NCBI RefSeq assembly: GCF_026965555.1 | Contig: NZ_CP114040.1 | Span: 2,852,001 to 2,916,000 of the forward strand | Length of the DNA: 64,000 nt | From: Nannocystis punicea | GTDB lineage: Bacteria > Myxococcota_A > Polyangia > Nannocystales > Nannocystaceae | Direction: 5' to 3' | Part shown: positions 1 through 14,944 of the stretch, one piece after another | How the letters are laid out: each line of letters starts with the position of its first letter | How positions within the stretch are numbered: the stretch's first letter is position 1 | Made by a program: the position numbers and the translations under genes | Notes under the pieces: generated by a model | Databases searched by the model: none | The model's input: only the letters and a program-made list of their open reading frames with translations | What the model was told of the DNA's origin: nothing

Positions 1-4
1 TCGC

Positions 5-6955
<6,951 letters not shown>

Positions 6956-6974
6956 TCAGCGCGCGGGTTCTGGC

Positions 6975-7262
6975 CTATTCATGGCCATGGCCTTCCTGCC
7001 GCGTCGGCCCCGCTTGCACATCCTGTGCAACCTTGGACAGGTGCTTGAGTAAATTCTTACCCGTGACCGATTCGGAGTACGAATTGGCGATTACGAGCGC
7101 CAATCCGACGGGACCCACCGCCGCCTTCGCCCAGGTGCCGGCGATCAGGTGCGCGCTGCCCTCGACGATCTTGCCGTCCATCAGGAGGCTCGCACCGGGC
7201 AAAAAGGCCTCGCCGAGCAGCTTGATCGCATTGTCGATCATCGGATTCTTGGGCGTTTCCAT
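6975..7262 (-). CDS. Small membrane-associated protein, paralogue of the gene at 7553
   Basis: A 95-aa protein of unknown function. The start is the ATG at 7262, preceded by a good GGAGGAG ribosome binding site. It carries the core NAIKLLGEAFLPGASL, then LLMDGKIVEGSAHLIAG and WAKAAVGPVGLALVIANSY, all shared with the divergent neighbour at 7553. The centre is hydrophobic and Gly/Ala-rich, enough for one or two membrane-inserted helices. The tail is short and His-rich (EGHGHE), unlike the Lys/Ala/Glu tail of the paralogue. It may belong to the family labelled DUF6072; this is recalled, not checked. The divergent arrangement suggests expression together with the operon that starts at 7553. Confidence 0.8.
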   Translation of the reverse strand: METPKNPMIDNAIKLLGEAFLPGASLLMDGKIVEGSAHLIAGTWAKAAVGPVGLALVIANSYSESVTGKNLLKHLSKVAQDVQAGPTRQEGHGHE

Positions 7263-7325
7263 GGCGTTCTCCTCCGTGACCGACCGTCGCCGGTGTCCTT
7301 GCTTGGGGGCGTGCGCGACGGGGCG

Positions 7326-7355
7326 AAAGTACGTGGGGCAATTGAGCCTTGTCAA
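7326..7355 (-). promoter_or_regulatory. Candidate sigma-70-type promoter for the gene ending at 6975
   Basis: Read on the minus strand there is a perfect -35 TTGACA (7355-7350), an 18-bp spacer and a -10-like TACTTT (7331-7326), about 60 bp before the ATG at 7262. Prediction by eye only. Confidence 0.45.
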
Positions 7356-7511
7356 CGCGGAGCTTCGCGCCTGTCCGCCGAGCGGTATCGGGAAATAGGG
7401 GACCCGGGGGTAGGTCTGCGTCCGAGGGTGTGTCAATTCCGAGCGCCTCCGCGCGCAATGCGAGCACAGGCGCGCCGTTCGTCGTCGTCGCCGAAGATTC
7501 GCGGTCGCGCC

Positions 7512-7540
7512 TTGACGCTCCAGGTCGAACCCCGTACCGT
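7512..7540 (+). promoter_or_regulatory. Weak candidate promoter for the operon starting at 7553
   Basis: TTGACG (7512-7517), a 17-bp spacer and TACCGT (7535-7540). The predicted start site would fall only a few bases before a GAGG and the ATG at 7553, so the leader would be very short. The -10 match is poor. Confidence 0.25.
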
Positions 7541-7552
7541 CGATTGAGGCCT

Positions 7553-7855
7553 ATGCAAAACTCGAAGACGACGGATAACGCGGTCAAATTGCTCGGTGAG
7601 GCGCTCGTGCCCGGTGCCAGCCTGATGATGGACGGCAAGATCCTCTCCGGCGGTCTGCACACCATCGTCGGCGTGTGGGCCAAGATGGCGCTCGGCCCGG
7701 CCGGTCTGGCGGTCGTGCTCGCCAACTCCTACGCCCAGTCGACCACCGGCAAGGGCTTGCTCAAGCAGTTCAAGTCCGACGCGCCGAAGGGCGAGGCCCC
7801 GAAGGCCGAAGCGCCGAAGGCCGAAGCGCCGAAGGCCGAAGCCGCCAAGAACTGA
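7553..7855 (+). CDS. Small membrane-associated protein with Lys/Ala/Glu repeat tail
   Basis: A 100-aa paralogue of the protein encoded at 7262-6975. Both share the pattern NA-KLLGEA--PGASL-MDGKI, then G-WAK-A-GP-GLA and ANSY--S-TGK-LLK. The C-terminus is a tandem PKAEA repeat (four units; 15-bp DNA repeats at about 7785-7850) that should form a charged, flexible or helical tail facing the cytoplasm. The start is the ATG at 7553 with a GAGG just upstream. It is the first gene of a co-directional set: the gap to the P-type ATPase is 43 bp and later gaps are 28-42 bp. Function unknown; a structural or scaffolding role at a membrane is an inference from its size and composition. Confidence 0.8.
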   Translation: MQNSKTTDNAVKLLGEALVPGASLMMDGKILSGGLHTIVGVWAKMALGPAGLAVVLANSYAQSTTGKGLLKQFKSDAPKGEAPKAEAPKAEAPKAEAAKN

Positions 7856-7898
7856 GCCCACGCGTCCGCCTGGCGGACGCTGACGCCGCCACAGCGCC

Positions 7899-9944
7899 GT
7901 GTTCCTCCAGATCTGTCTCCTCGTCGCCGGTCTCCGTTACGGGCGCAAACTGCTCGATCGGAGCCCGCCTCCCGAGCCGCCACCGCCGGACGAACCGGCG
8001 CCGCTGCCGGCGGTGCCTGCTCGGCCGGAGCCGCCCTCGGCTGCGGCGGACGAGCGCGAGGAGATTCAGCGTCAGTTCGACCTCTCGCTGGTCTGTATGG
8101 GCCTGGCGACGGTCACCAATTTGTTCATCCCGCAGCTCCGCGCCTTGAGCGGCGTCGCGGTGCTGTACGCCGGGCTGCCGATCATGCGGCGGGCCTGGGA
8201 GATGATCGTCGACGAGAAGCGCGTCGGCGCCGAGGTGCTCGACACCGCCGGCATGGTCACGACCGTGGCGACCCGCCATTACGTGTCCTCGTCGCTGATG
8301 TTCTTCCTGTACGCCGGTAGCCGCCGGCTGCGGCTGATGACCGAGCGCGTCGTCCAGGACAGCATGGCCGACGCATTCCGGCGCCACGCCGAATTCGTGT
8401 GGGTGCAACAAGGCGACGTCGAGGCCCGCGTCCCGCTCGCCTCGGTGCGCGTCGGCGACGTCGTGGTCGTCGACGCCGGCGCGCCGATCCCCGTCGACGG
8501 CGAGGTCCTCCGCGGCCTCGCGCTCGTCGACCAGCACGCGCTCACCGGCGAGGCTCAGCCGCTGGAGCGCGGCGTCGGCGACCGCGTGTTCGCGGCGACC
8601 GTCGTGTGCTCGGGCCGGATCCACATCCGGGTCGAGACCGCCGGCGACGCCACGGTCGCCGCCGAGTTCGCCGGCATGCTCGATCGCACCGCCGACTTCA
8701 CCAGCAGCCTCGAGGCCCAGGGCCAGCAGATCGCCGACCGCATGGCGCTGCCGACCCTCACGCTCGGCGCTGCCGCCCTCCCGCTGGTCGGCCCGCAAGG
8801 CAGCATCGCTCTGCTCAATTCGAGCTTCCTCGACAGCATGCGCATGTTCATCCCGCTGAGCATGCTGCAGCACCTGCGCAGCGCCGCCGACGCCGGCGTG
8901 CTCATCCGCGACGGTCGATCGCTGCAGAGCCTCGGGCAGGTCGACACGATCGTGTTCGACAAGACCGGCACCCTCACTCTCGGGCAGCTCCGCGTCCGTC
9001 GCGTGCACCCGTGCCGCGGCGTCGATCCCGACGAGCTCCTGCGCCTCGCCGCCGCCGCCGAGCACCGGCAGTCGCACCCGATCGCCCGGGCGATCGTCGA
9101 CGAGGCGAGCCGCCGTGGGCTCGAGCTGCCCGCCGTCGAGGACAGCACCGTCGAGCTCGGCTTCGGCCTGTGCGTGGTCCACGAGGGCCGCCCGATCCGG
9201 ATCGGCAGCCGCCGCTTCATGGTCGCCCACGACGTCGACGTCGCCGGCGTCGACGTCGACGACGACGCCCAGCACCTCCGGCTCGCCTCGCACGTCTACG
9301 TCGCGCTCGGCGAGCGTCTGCTCGGCGTCCTCGAGCTCGAGCCCACGGTCCGGCCCGAGATCGAGGGCCTGCTGAAGAGCCTGCGCGACCGCGGATTCTC
9401 GCTTCACCTCGTCTCGGGCGATCACGAGACGCCGACCGCGGCGCTCGCGGACGCTCTCGGATTCGACCATTATCAGAGCGGGGCGTTGCCCGCGGACAAG
9501 GCGCAGCTCGTCACCGAGCTGCAGGCCCGGGGCCGGCGCGTCTGCTTCGTCGGCGACGGCATCAACGATTGCCTGGCCCTCACGCGCGCGGCCGTGTCCG
9601 TGTCGTTCGACGGCGCCTCGCCGGCCGCCCTCGACAGCGCCCAGATCGTCCTGACCGATCTCGCAGCATTACCGGGGTTGTTCGCGCTCGCGGACGCGTA
9701 CGAGCGCGACGTGAGGCGCCTGAAATGGGCGCTCGGGGTCCCCTCCGCGCTCGGAATCGCGGGGGTCCTGGTCGCCGGATACGGTGTCCCGGCGATGACC
9801 GCACTTTATAGCGTGAGCATGGTCGCTGGTTTGGGTGTGACCTTTTGGCCACACGCGCCGGCGATGGGCAATACGGCGGCCCCGGGCGCCCGGGTCCCCG
9901 AGGATCTGCACGCGATCGAGCTGCCGGCCGCGGCGAACTGGTGA
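7899..9944 (+). CDS. P-type (P1B-like) ATPase lacking the Cys-Pro-Cys metal motif
   Basis: A 681-aa P-type ATPase with a GTG start. Catalytic motifs are intact: actuator TGE (216-218), phosphorylation site DKTGT (Asp354), QSHPIA in the nucleotide-binding domain, and hinge GDGIND (552-557). The protein resembles metal-pumping P1B ATPases in layout but has no N-terminal HMA domain; a Pro-rich segment is there instead. The transmembrane helix before the phosphorylation domain normally carries CPC or, in some subgroups, SCA. Here the position reads LDS (311-313), followed by the usual IPL. The transported ion therefore cannot be read from the motif. It is the second gene of the 7553-13585 run. 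The closest known theme is P1B ATPases embedded in clusters of small membrane proteins, such as ferrosome-type FezB systems; this comparison is inference. Confidence 0.9.
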   Translation: MFLQICLLVAGLRYGRKLLDRSPPPEPPPPDEPAPLPAVPARPEPPSAAADEREEIQRQFDLSLVCMGLATVTNLFIPQLRALSGVAVLYAGLPIMRRAWEMIVDEKRVGAEVLDTAGMVTTVATRHYVSSSLMFFLYAGSRRLRLMTERVVQDSMADAFRRHAEFVWVQQGDVEARVPLASVRVGDVVVVDAGAPIPVDGEVLRGLALVDQHALTGEAQPLERGVGDRVFAATVVCSGRIHIRVETAGDATVAAEFAGMLDRTADFTSSLEAQGQQIADRMALPTLTLGAAALPLVGPQGSIALLNSSFLDSMRMFIPLSMLQHLRSAADAGVLIRDGRSLQSLGQVDTIVFDKTGTLTLGQLRVRRVHPCRGVDPDELLRLAAAAEHRQSHPIARAIVDEASRRGLELPAVEDSTVELGFGLCVVHEGRPIRIGSRRFMVAHDVDVAGVDVDDDAQHLRLASHVYVALGERLLGVLELEPTVRPEIEGLLKSLRDRGFSLHLVSGDHETPTAALADALGFDHYQSGALPADKAQLVTELQARGRRVCFVGDGINDCLALTRAAVSVSFDGASPAALDSAQIVLTDLAALPGLFALADAYERDVRRLKWALGVPSALGIAGVLVAGYGVPAMTALYSVSMVAGLGVTFWPHAPAMGNTAAPGARVPEDLHAIELPAAANW

Positions 9945-9986
9945 GCGCCGATCCGGCGATTCCGCGGCCCACGGAGTTGCCCTAAC

Positions 9987-11489
9987 ATGGCGCGTATGAC
10001 CACACCCACCATCACGCTGCGGATGGCCGAGTCGCGCGACGAGGTCACCGGTGACAGCGGCGCTCGCGTCGTCGACTTCATCATCCTCCAGACCAACGAC
10101 GTCTACGACGCCATGTCCGTCGAGGGCGGTCGGCGCGGCGGCCTCGCCCGCGTGGCGACCCTGCGCCGGCAGCTGGCGCGGGAGAACCCCAACCTGCTCT
10201 CCGTCCTGGTCGGCGACTTCCTCGCCCCCTCGGCGATCTCCGCCGTCACCGGCGACTGCGGGCTGCACATGATCGAGGCCCTCAACGCGACGGGGCTCAC
10301 CCACGTGACGATGGGCAACCATGAGTTCGACCTCCCCGAGGCCGAGCTGCGCCAGCGGATCGCCGAGAGCGACTTCAAGTGGATCGTCTCCAACGTCAAG
10401 GACGGCAACAAGGCGCCGTTCGACAAGGTCGACGAGCACGCAGTGGTCACCTTCCAGAACAGCCACGGGGACGCCGCCCGCGTCGCCCTGCTCGGCTTCT
10501 GCATCGACATGGTGAAGAAGCCTTGGCTCAGCTACCAGAACCCGATCGAGAGCGCCAACCAGCAGGTCGCCGCGTTCGGGGACAGCGTCGACGTCGTGGT
10601 CGCTATGACGCACCTGACCATGGCCGAGGACCGCCAGCTCGGGACCGAGGTGCCGCGCCTCGACGTGCTGCTCGGCGGGCACGAGCACGAGGCCGCGAGC
10701 GCGTTCGTCGGCGCCGACATCACCCCGATCTTCAAGGCCGACTCGAACGCCCGCAGCGCGTTCGTCCACCGCTTCCGCTTCGACCCGAAGACGCGCACCA
10801 CCTCGCTCTTCTCCGAGATCGTGCAGATCGACAGCAGCCTCGAGGAGGAGCCGGAGACGGCCGAGGTGGTCCGCCGCTGGCGTGACATCACCTTCGCCAG
10901 CTTGCGGGCCCAGGGGACCGAGCCGCTCGAGGTCGTCGGTCGGACGAGCGTGCCGCTCAACGGCAGCGAGGGCGATCTGCGCAAGCAGCCGACCAACCTC
11001 GGCCAGCTGATCGCCGAGACCTTCCTCGCCGAGGTCCCGGACGCCGAGGGCGTGATCCTCCCGGCCGGCCAGATCCGCATCGACGGGGTCATCCCGCCCG
11101 GCGACATCGTCGCCTTCGACGTCGTCCGGATCTTCCCGCTCGGCGGCAAGCTGAGCGTGCTGCGCATGCCGGGCACGATCCTGCGGATGATGCTCGACGG
11201 CGGCGCCGCGAGCGTGGGCCAGGGCGGCTTCCTGATCCGCGCCAACATCGACCCGACCGGCGACGGCGGGTGGACGATCGCAGGCGCGCCGCTCGTCGAC
11301 GACAGGACCTACACGATCGTCGGCGCCGAGTTCCCCGCGGCCGCGCTCGCGTACCCGCCGTTCAAGGGCAGCGGCACGAGCAAGCTTTATGACACCCGCG
11401 AAATGCGGGCGATCCTGACCGATCGACTGCGCCGCGATCTCGTCGGTGCGCCGGCTGCGGGGCAGGACGGCGCCGTCGCGGCCACCTGA
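9987..11489 (+). CDS. 5'-nucleotidase-family metallophosphoesterase without signal peptide
   Basis: A 500-aa protein of the UshA/5'-nucleotidase family. The N-terminal metallophosphoesterase domain shows ILQTNDVYDAM (Asp38), GDF (76-78), GNHEFD (110-115), a THLTMAED His motif and GGHEHE. The C-terminal 5'-nucleotidase substrate domain spans about residues 305-480. Most relatives are secreted and have a signal peptide; this one begins MARMTTPTIT with no hydrophobic segment, so it should be cytoplasmic. It lies 42 bp after the ATPase gene and 40 bp before the MACPF gene, which suggests one transcript. The likely reaction is hydrolysis of a nucleotide or other phosphomonoester or diester; the substrate is unknown. 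The ATG at 9996 is an alternative start. Confidence 0.9.
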   Translation: MARMTTPTITLRMAESRDEVTGDSGARVVDFIILQTNDVYDAMSVEGGRRGGLARVATLRRQLARENPNLLSVLVGDFLAPSAISAVTGDCGLHMIEALNATGLTHVTMGNHEFDLPEAELRQRIAESDFKWIVSNVKDGNKAPFDKVDEHAVVTFQNSHGDAARVALLGFCIDMVKKPWLSYQNPIESANQQVAAFGDSVDVVVAMTHLTMAEDRQLGTEVPRLDVLLGGHEHEAASAFVGADITPIFKADSNARSAFVHRFRFDPKTRTTSLFSEIVQIDSSLEEEPETAEVVRRWRDITFASLRAQGTEPLEVVGRTSVPLNGSEGDLRKQPTNLGQLIAETFLAEVPDAEGVILPAGQIRIDGVIPPGDIVAFDVVRIFPLGGKLSVLRMPGTILRMMLDGGAASVGQGGFLIRANIDPTGDGGWTIAGAPLVDDRTYTIVGAEFPAAALAYPPFKGSGTSKLYDTREMRAILTDRLRRDLVGAPAAGQDGAVAAT

Positions 11490-11529
11490 TCCTTTGCATC
11501 GTCGGTCGCGGATTTGGTACCTTCGAGCA

Positions 11530-13086
11530 ATGAGTAGCTCCGTCGATAAGGCGACCGACGCCGGCGTCAGGAACCTCCCGCAGCTGCCCGGCCTCGAGGT
11601 CGTCGGGCGCGCGATCTACCTCCGGCCGTACCTGCCGTATACGCTGGGCCAGCTGCTGTTCGAGCGCGGCGAGAGCCGCGTCATCAGCTCCAAGGAGACG
11701 CGCGAGAATTACCAGCTCCCCGTCCACTACGAGGTCAACGACAGCCCGCCGTTCCCGATGAACGAGTCGCTGAACCAGGTGATCATCGAGGAGTCGTGGG
11801 ACCGGTTCGAGAAGCAGATGAGCATGGACGCCAACGCCGCGATCGGCAGCGGCACGTTCAGCGTCAACGCCAACAGCAGCTGGAACAGCCGGCTGCGCGC
11901 CGAGCAGGAGGCCTACTACGCGGTCCGCAGCTCGTTCGTGCCGCTGTGGATGGTCTACGTCCCCAACCCGAACGACTGCATCGCCGAGGTGCGCGACCCC
12001 GACATCCCGGCGCCGTTCTCGCACGAGCACCGGCAGAAGTACGACGAGTTCTTCCGCCGCTGGGGCTCGCACTACGTGCGGGGCGCGTGGGTCGGCGGCA
12101 AGTCGATGCTGGTCTTCACGGTGCTCAAGTCGTCGCAATTGAGCAAGGCGGCGATCCACGCCGGCATCAAGGCCAGCTTCGGCGCGACCAGCGGCGGCGC
12201 CAGCAACAAGGACGAGGAGAACAAGGAGCGGCTGCGCAACAGCTCGCAGTGCACGGTGATCGGCAAGGGCGGCGACGAGGTGCTGCTCGCGGCGATGAGC
12301 TCGCTCGACCAGGCCGCCTACAACAATTGGCTCAAGACGATCCCGCAGAACCCGCAGGTGATCGAGCTCGACGTCGCCGGGATCTGGACCCTGGTCCGCG
12401 ACTCGGCCAAGGCCACCGCCCTGCTCGAGGCCTACCGCGAGGCGGTCACGTTCGAGCCGATCAAGGCCGTGTTCGACATCGGCTCCGACCTGTTCTTCGT
12501 CCGCGGCAGCAAGTTCGTCCGCTACGAGCGCGAGCTCAAGCGCACGCACCGGCCGCTGCCGATCCGCGAGCTGTTCCCCGCGCTCGAGGAGGAGGGCTTC
12601 GACCGCATCGACGAGGCCTTCCGCGGCAGGAACCTGGTGTCCCCGGAGGGCGAGCGCCTCGACCGCAAGCTGTTCGTGGCCCGGCGCGACCGCATCCTCC
12701 GCATCGACATCGACACCCGCGCCAAGGATCCCGGCTACCCGATGCCGATCTCGCAGGCGTTCCCGGGGCTGCCCTTCGAGCGGATCGACGCCGCGCTCGT
12801 GGTCGGCTTCGACTCGATCTACATCTTCTACGGCAACCAGTACGTGCGCTTCAACCCGGTGACGAACCGGGTGGAGGACGGATACCCGCAGCCGATCTCC
12901 AAGCGCTGGGTCGGCATCACCTTCGATCGCCTCGACTCCGCGGTGTATTGGGGCAACGGCAAGGTGTACTTCTTCAAGGGCGATCAGCACATCCGCTACG
13001 ATCTCGCCAACTACCGCTCGGATCCAGGGTTTCCGCGGCACGTGGTCGGCAACTACGTCGAGGACTGGAAGTTCGTCGACGAGTGA
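11530..13086 (+). CDS. MACPF-domain protein with C-terminal hemopexin-like repeats
   Basis: A 518-aa protein. The N-terminal half carries the membrane-attack-complex/perforin signature: Trp178-Gly-Ser-His-Tyr182 followed by Gly189-Gly190 (RWGSHYVRGAWVGG). The C-terminal part from about residue 325 holds four hemopexin-like blades, recognisable by phrases such as LFFVRGSKFVRYE, IYIFYGNQYVRFN and VYFFKGDQHIRYD. MACPF proteins form rings and pores in membranes; hemopexin propellers bind ligands or surfaces. No signal peptide or transmembrane helix is visible, so export, if any, uses another route or follows lysis. The start is the ATG at 11530. The gene sits between the phosphatase and the DUF697 gene with gaps of 40 and 28 bp. 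Domain assignment is strong; the target is unknown. Confidence 0.88.
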   Translation: MSSSVDKATDAGVRNLPQLPGLEVVGRAIYLRPYLPYTLGQLLFERGESRVISSKETRENYQLPVHYEVNDSPPFPMNESLNQVIIEESWDRFEKQMSMDANAAIGSGTFSVNANSSWNSRLRAEQEAYYAVRSSFVPLWMVYVPNPNDCIAEVRDPDIPAPFSHEHRQKYDEFFRRWGSHYVRGAWVGGKSMLVFTVLKSSQLSKAAIHAGIKASFGATSGGASNKDEENKERLRNSSQCTVIGKGGDEVLLAAMSSLDQAAYNNWLKTIPQNPQVIELDVAGIWTLVRDSAKATALLEAYREAVTFEPIKAVFDIGSDLFFVRGSKFVRYERELKRTHRPLPIRELFPALEEEGFDRIDEAFRGRNLVSPEGERLDRKLFVARRDRILRIDIDTRAKDPGYPMPISQAFPGLPFERIDAALVVGFDSIYIFYGNQYVRFNPVTNRVEDGYPQPISKRWVGITFDRLDSAVYWGNGKVYFFKGDQHIRYDLANYRSDPGFPRHVVGNYVEDWKFVDE

Positions 13087-13114
13087 TCCACCCGATGTCG
13101 AATGAGGCAGGTGA

Positions 13115-13585
13115 ATGATGTCCGCAGACAACGAGAAGTCCACACAAGCGGCGAAGATCGTCCGCAGCCACATGTTCGGATCGGTCGCCGCGGGGATCGT
13201 GCCGATCCCGCTGCTCGACATCGGCATCCTCGGCGGGGTCCAATTGCGCATGGTCCGCAAGCTCGCCGAGCTCTACGACGTCGAATTCTCGGAGCAGCGC
13301 ACCCGCGTGCTGCTCAGCTCGCTGGTCGGCGTCGGCCTCGCCGGGACTGCCGGCAGCGTCCTGAAGATGCTCGCGCCCGGGGCCGCCAAGGCGCTGTTCG
13401 GCCTCGGCTCGCTCGCGGTCGGCCCGGCGACGACCTACGCGATCGGGCAAGTGTTCATCAAACACTTCGAGTCCGGCGGGACGATCTGGACCTTCGACGC
13501 CTCGCGCGCCAAGGAGGACTACGACGAGGAGCTCGAGCAGGGGCAGCGAGTGGTCGAGGAGACCTACGCGGGCATCCGGCCCTGA
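13115..13585 (+). CDS. DUF697 family membrane protein
   Basis: A 156-aa protein with the DUF697 pattern: AAKIVRSHMFGSVAAGIVP, then IPLLDIGILGGVQLRMV and LAELYDVEFSEQRTRVLL, followed by a Gly/Ala-rich hydrophobic pair of segments and a charged tail containing FIKHFESGGT. Two adjacent ATGs at 13115 and 13118 follow an AGGCAGG-type binding site. DUF697 proteins (YcjF type) are integral inner-membrane proteins often linked to GTPases; their job is not defined. It is the last gene of the 7553-13585 run and is convergent, 13 bp apart, with the C-terminal half of a second DUF697 protein on the minus strand, which ends in a very similar tail (AAHFESGGT). Confidence 0.85.
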   Translation: MMSADNEKSTQAAKIVRSHMFGSVAAGIVPIPLLDIGILGGVQLRMVRKLAELYDVEFSEQRTRVLLSSLVGVGLAGTAGSVLKMLAPGAAKALFGLGSLAVGPATTYAIGQVFIKHFESGGTIWTFDASRAKEDYDEELEQGQRVVEETYAGIRP

Positions 13586-13598
13586 GCGCGCCGGCGAC

Positions 13599-13989
13599 TC
13601 ACGACAGCCGGTCCACGAGCCCCGCGGCGCCCTCGCGCAGGCGTGGATCGGCGTCGAGCTCCGCGCGGAAGTGTGCGCGCATGCGGGCGACGTCCAGCGT
13701 CAGCAAGGTCCCGCCCGACTCGAAGTGAGCCGCGAACAGCTTGCCGATCGCGTGGGTCACGGCGCCGCCGAGGGCCGAGACACCGACCGCGCCGACCAGC
13801 GCGCCGAGCCCCGGCACGAGTCGCCACAATCCGCGCGCCAGCCGGCGGGTCATCGACACCGTGCCGAATCCGCCGAGCAGCGCCGCGACGGCCGTCCGGG
13901 CGCGCTCGCTCGAGAAGTCCGCCCCGTGCAGCTCCGCGAGCGCCTCGATCATGTCGACCTGCACCGCCGTCAGCGCGATCGCATCGAAC
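13599..13989 (-). pseudogene. C-terminal half of the YegP-repeat/DUF697 fusion protein, cut by the IS66 unit
   Basis: This minus-strand fragment reads AIALTAVQVDMIEALAELHG and then the second half of a DUF697 domain, ending in DRLS and a stop at 13599. It has no start of its own. Its first codons (Phe-Asp) lie in the 8-bp sequence that is repeated beyond the mobile unit at 18356-18363. Removing 13990-18363 joins it in frame to the minus-strand fragment that ends at 18356: PLPWFD plus AIALTAVQ, exactly the usual DUF697 consensus order. The uninterrupted protein would have about 767 aa. The evidence is direct from the sequence and I am confident of the reconstruction. Confidence 0.88.
13982..13989. 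repeat. Left target-site duplication CATCGAAC
   Basis: The 8-bp CATCGAAC precedes the left inverted repeat of the IS66 element and is repeated exactly at 18356-18363. Eight bases is the duplication length known for the IS66 family. Confidence 0.85.
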
Positions 13990-14061
13990 GTAAGCGTGCG
14001 ACGAACCGCGTAGTGACGAGTTCGGCCTCGAGGCGCTACCAGGCACCTCGGAGGCTCGAAG

Positions 14062-14262
14062 ATGGACGACGACGAGAAATTGGACGATCGCGGGGCGCTG
14101 ATCGTGGGGCCGGAGATGCCGAGGCGCGGCAGGTTCACGCTGCTGGTCTCGGATTCGTTCTGGCTTGATGTCACCGAGATCGGCGATACGGTGCGGCTCG
14201 ACTTCAGGCCGAGGACGATCCGCGAGCGGGTGGAGCTCTGGCGCAGGAAGTGGGGCCTATGA
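14062..14262 (+). CDS. Small IS66 passenger protein upstream of tnpA
   Basis: A 66-aa protein starting at the ATG at 14062 behind a CGGAGG. Its sequence (DDRGALIVGPEMPRRGRFTL, then DSFWLDVTEIGDTVRLDFRP) matches the start of a remnant in the second IS66 copy at 50992 (DDRGAVVLQPEPPARGTFAL). It is therefore a genuine, conserved part of this IS group, placed before tnpA with a 4-bp overlap. Function unknown. Confidence 0.65.
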   Translation: MDDDEKLDDRGALIVGPEMPRRGRFTLLVSDSFWLDVTEIGDTVRLDFRPRTIRERVELWRRKWGL

Positions 14263-14570
14263 CGACGCAGGAGCGCTGGCGGGCCCACGTGGACGCGTGG
14301 AAGTCGAGCGGCCTGTCGTGCAGGGCGTACGCGGCGAAGGCCGGCATCAACCAGCGGACGCTGACGTGGTGGAAGTCGAAGCTGGCGGGCGCGGGCGCGA
14401 CGGAGCCAGCGCCGGCGAGCTTCGTCGAAGTGACGGAGCATCTCCCTGCGCCGGCTGCCGATGTCGGGGTGATCGAACTCGACGTCAGCGGCGTGCACGT
14501 CCGGGTACGAGGTCGCGTGGAGGCCGAGGCGCTCGCGCGCGTGCTCGACGTGCTGGAGGCGCGCCGATGA
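14259..14570 (+). CDS. tnpA: IS66 TnpA, helix-turn-helix accessory protein
   Basis: A 103-aa protein starting at the ATG at 14259. The N-terminus (RWRAHVDAWKSSGLSCRAYA, then INQRTLTWWKSKL) is the typical IS66 TnpA helix-turn-helix that binds the element ends. The last four bases overlap the tnpB start (ATGA), indicating translational coupling. Confidence 0.85.
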   Translation: MTTQERWRAHVDAWKSSGLSCRAYAAKAGINQRTLTWWKSKLAGAGATEPAPASFVEVTEHLPAPAADVGVIELDVSGVHVRVRGRVEAEALARVLDVLEARR

Positions 14571-14911
14571 TCCCGACGTCGGTGCGGATTTTCGTCTGCA
14601 CGCAGCCGTTCGACATGCGGCGCAGCTTCGATGGACTCGCCGCGGCAGCGAAGCAGGTGATCGGCGAGGACCCGCGGAGCGGCGCGCTGTTCGTGTTCAC
14701 GAACCGGCGCTCGAACCGGCTCAAGGTGCTCTGGTGGGACAAGAACGGCTACTGCATGCTGTGCAAGCGGCTACACCAGGCGCTGTTCCGGCTACCGTCC
14801 ACGCGTGACCCTTCGGACAGGTCGGTGATCGTCGACGGGCGCGGCCTCCACGAACTGCTGCGCGGCGTCGCCTCGGCGCCACGACAGCGGCAGGCGCGAG
14901 ATCGCTCTTGA
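14567..14911 (+). CDS. tnpB: IS66 TnpB (IS66 Orf2 family)
   Basis: A 114-aa protein. The family hallmarks FVCTQPFDMRRSFDGLA, GALFVFTNRRSNRLKVLWWD and GYCMLCKRLHQALFRLP are present at the usual spacing. TnpB is required for IS66 transposition, but its biochemical role is not settled. It starts inside the tnpA stop codon and ends 33 bp before tnpC. Confidence 0.92.
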   Translation: MIPTSVRIFVCTQPFDMRRSFDGLAAAAKQVIGEDPRSGALFVFTNRRSNRLKVLWWDKNGYCMLCKRLHQALFRLPSTRDPSDRSVIVDGRGLHELLRGVASAPRQRQARDRS

Positions 14912-14944
14912 CTCCTACGTGGCAGGGAGTATCAGAGAGAGGCC

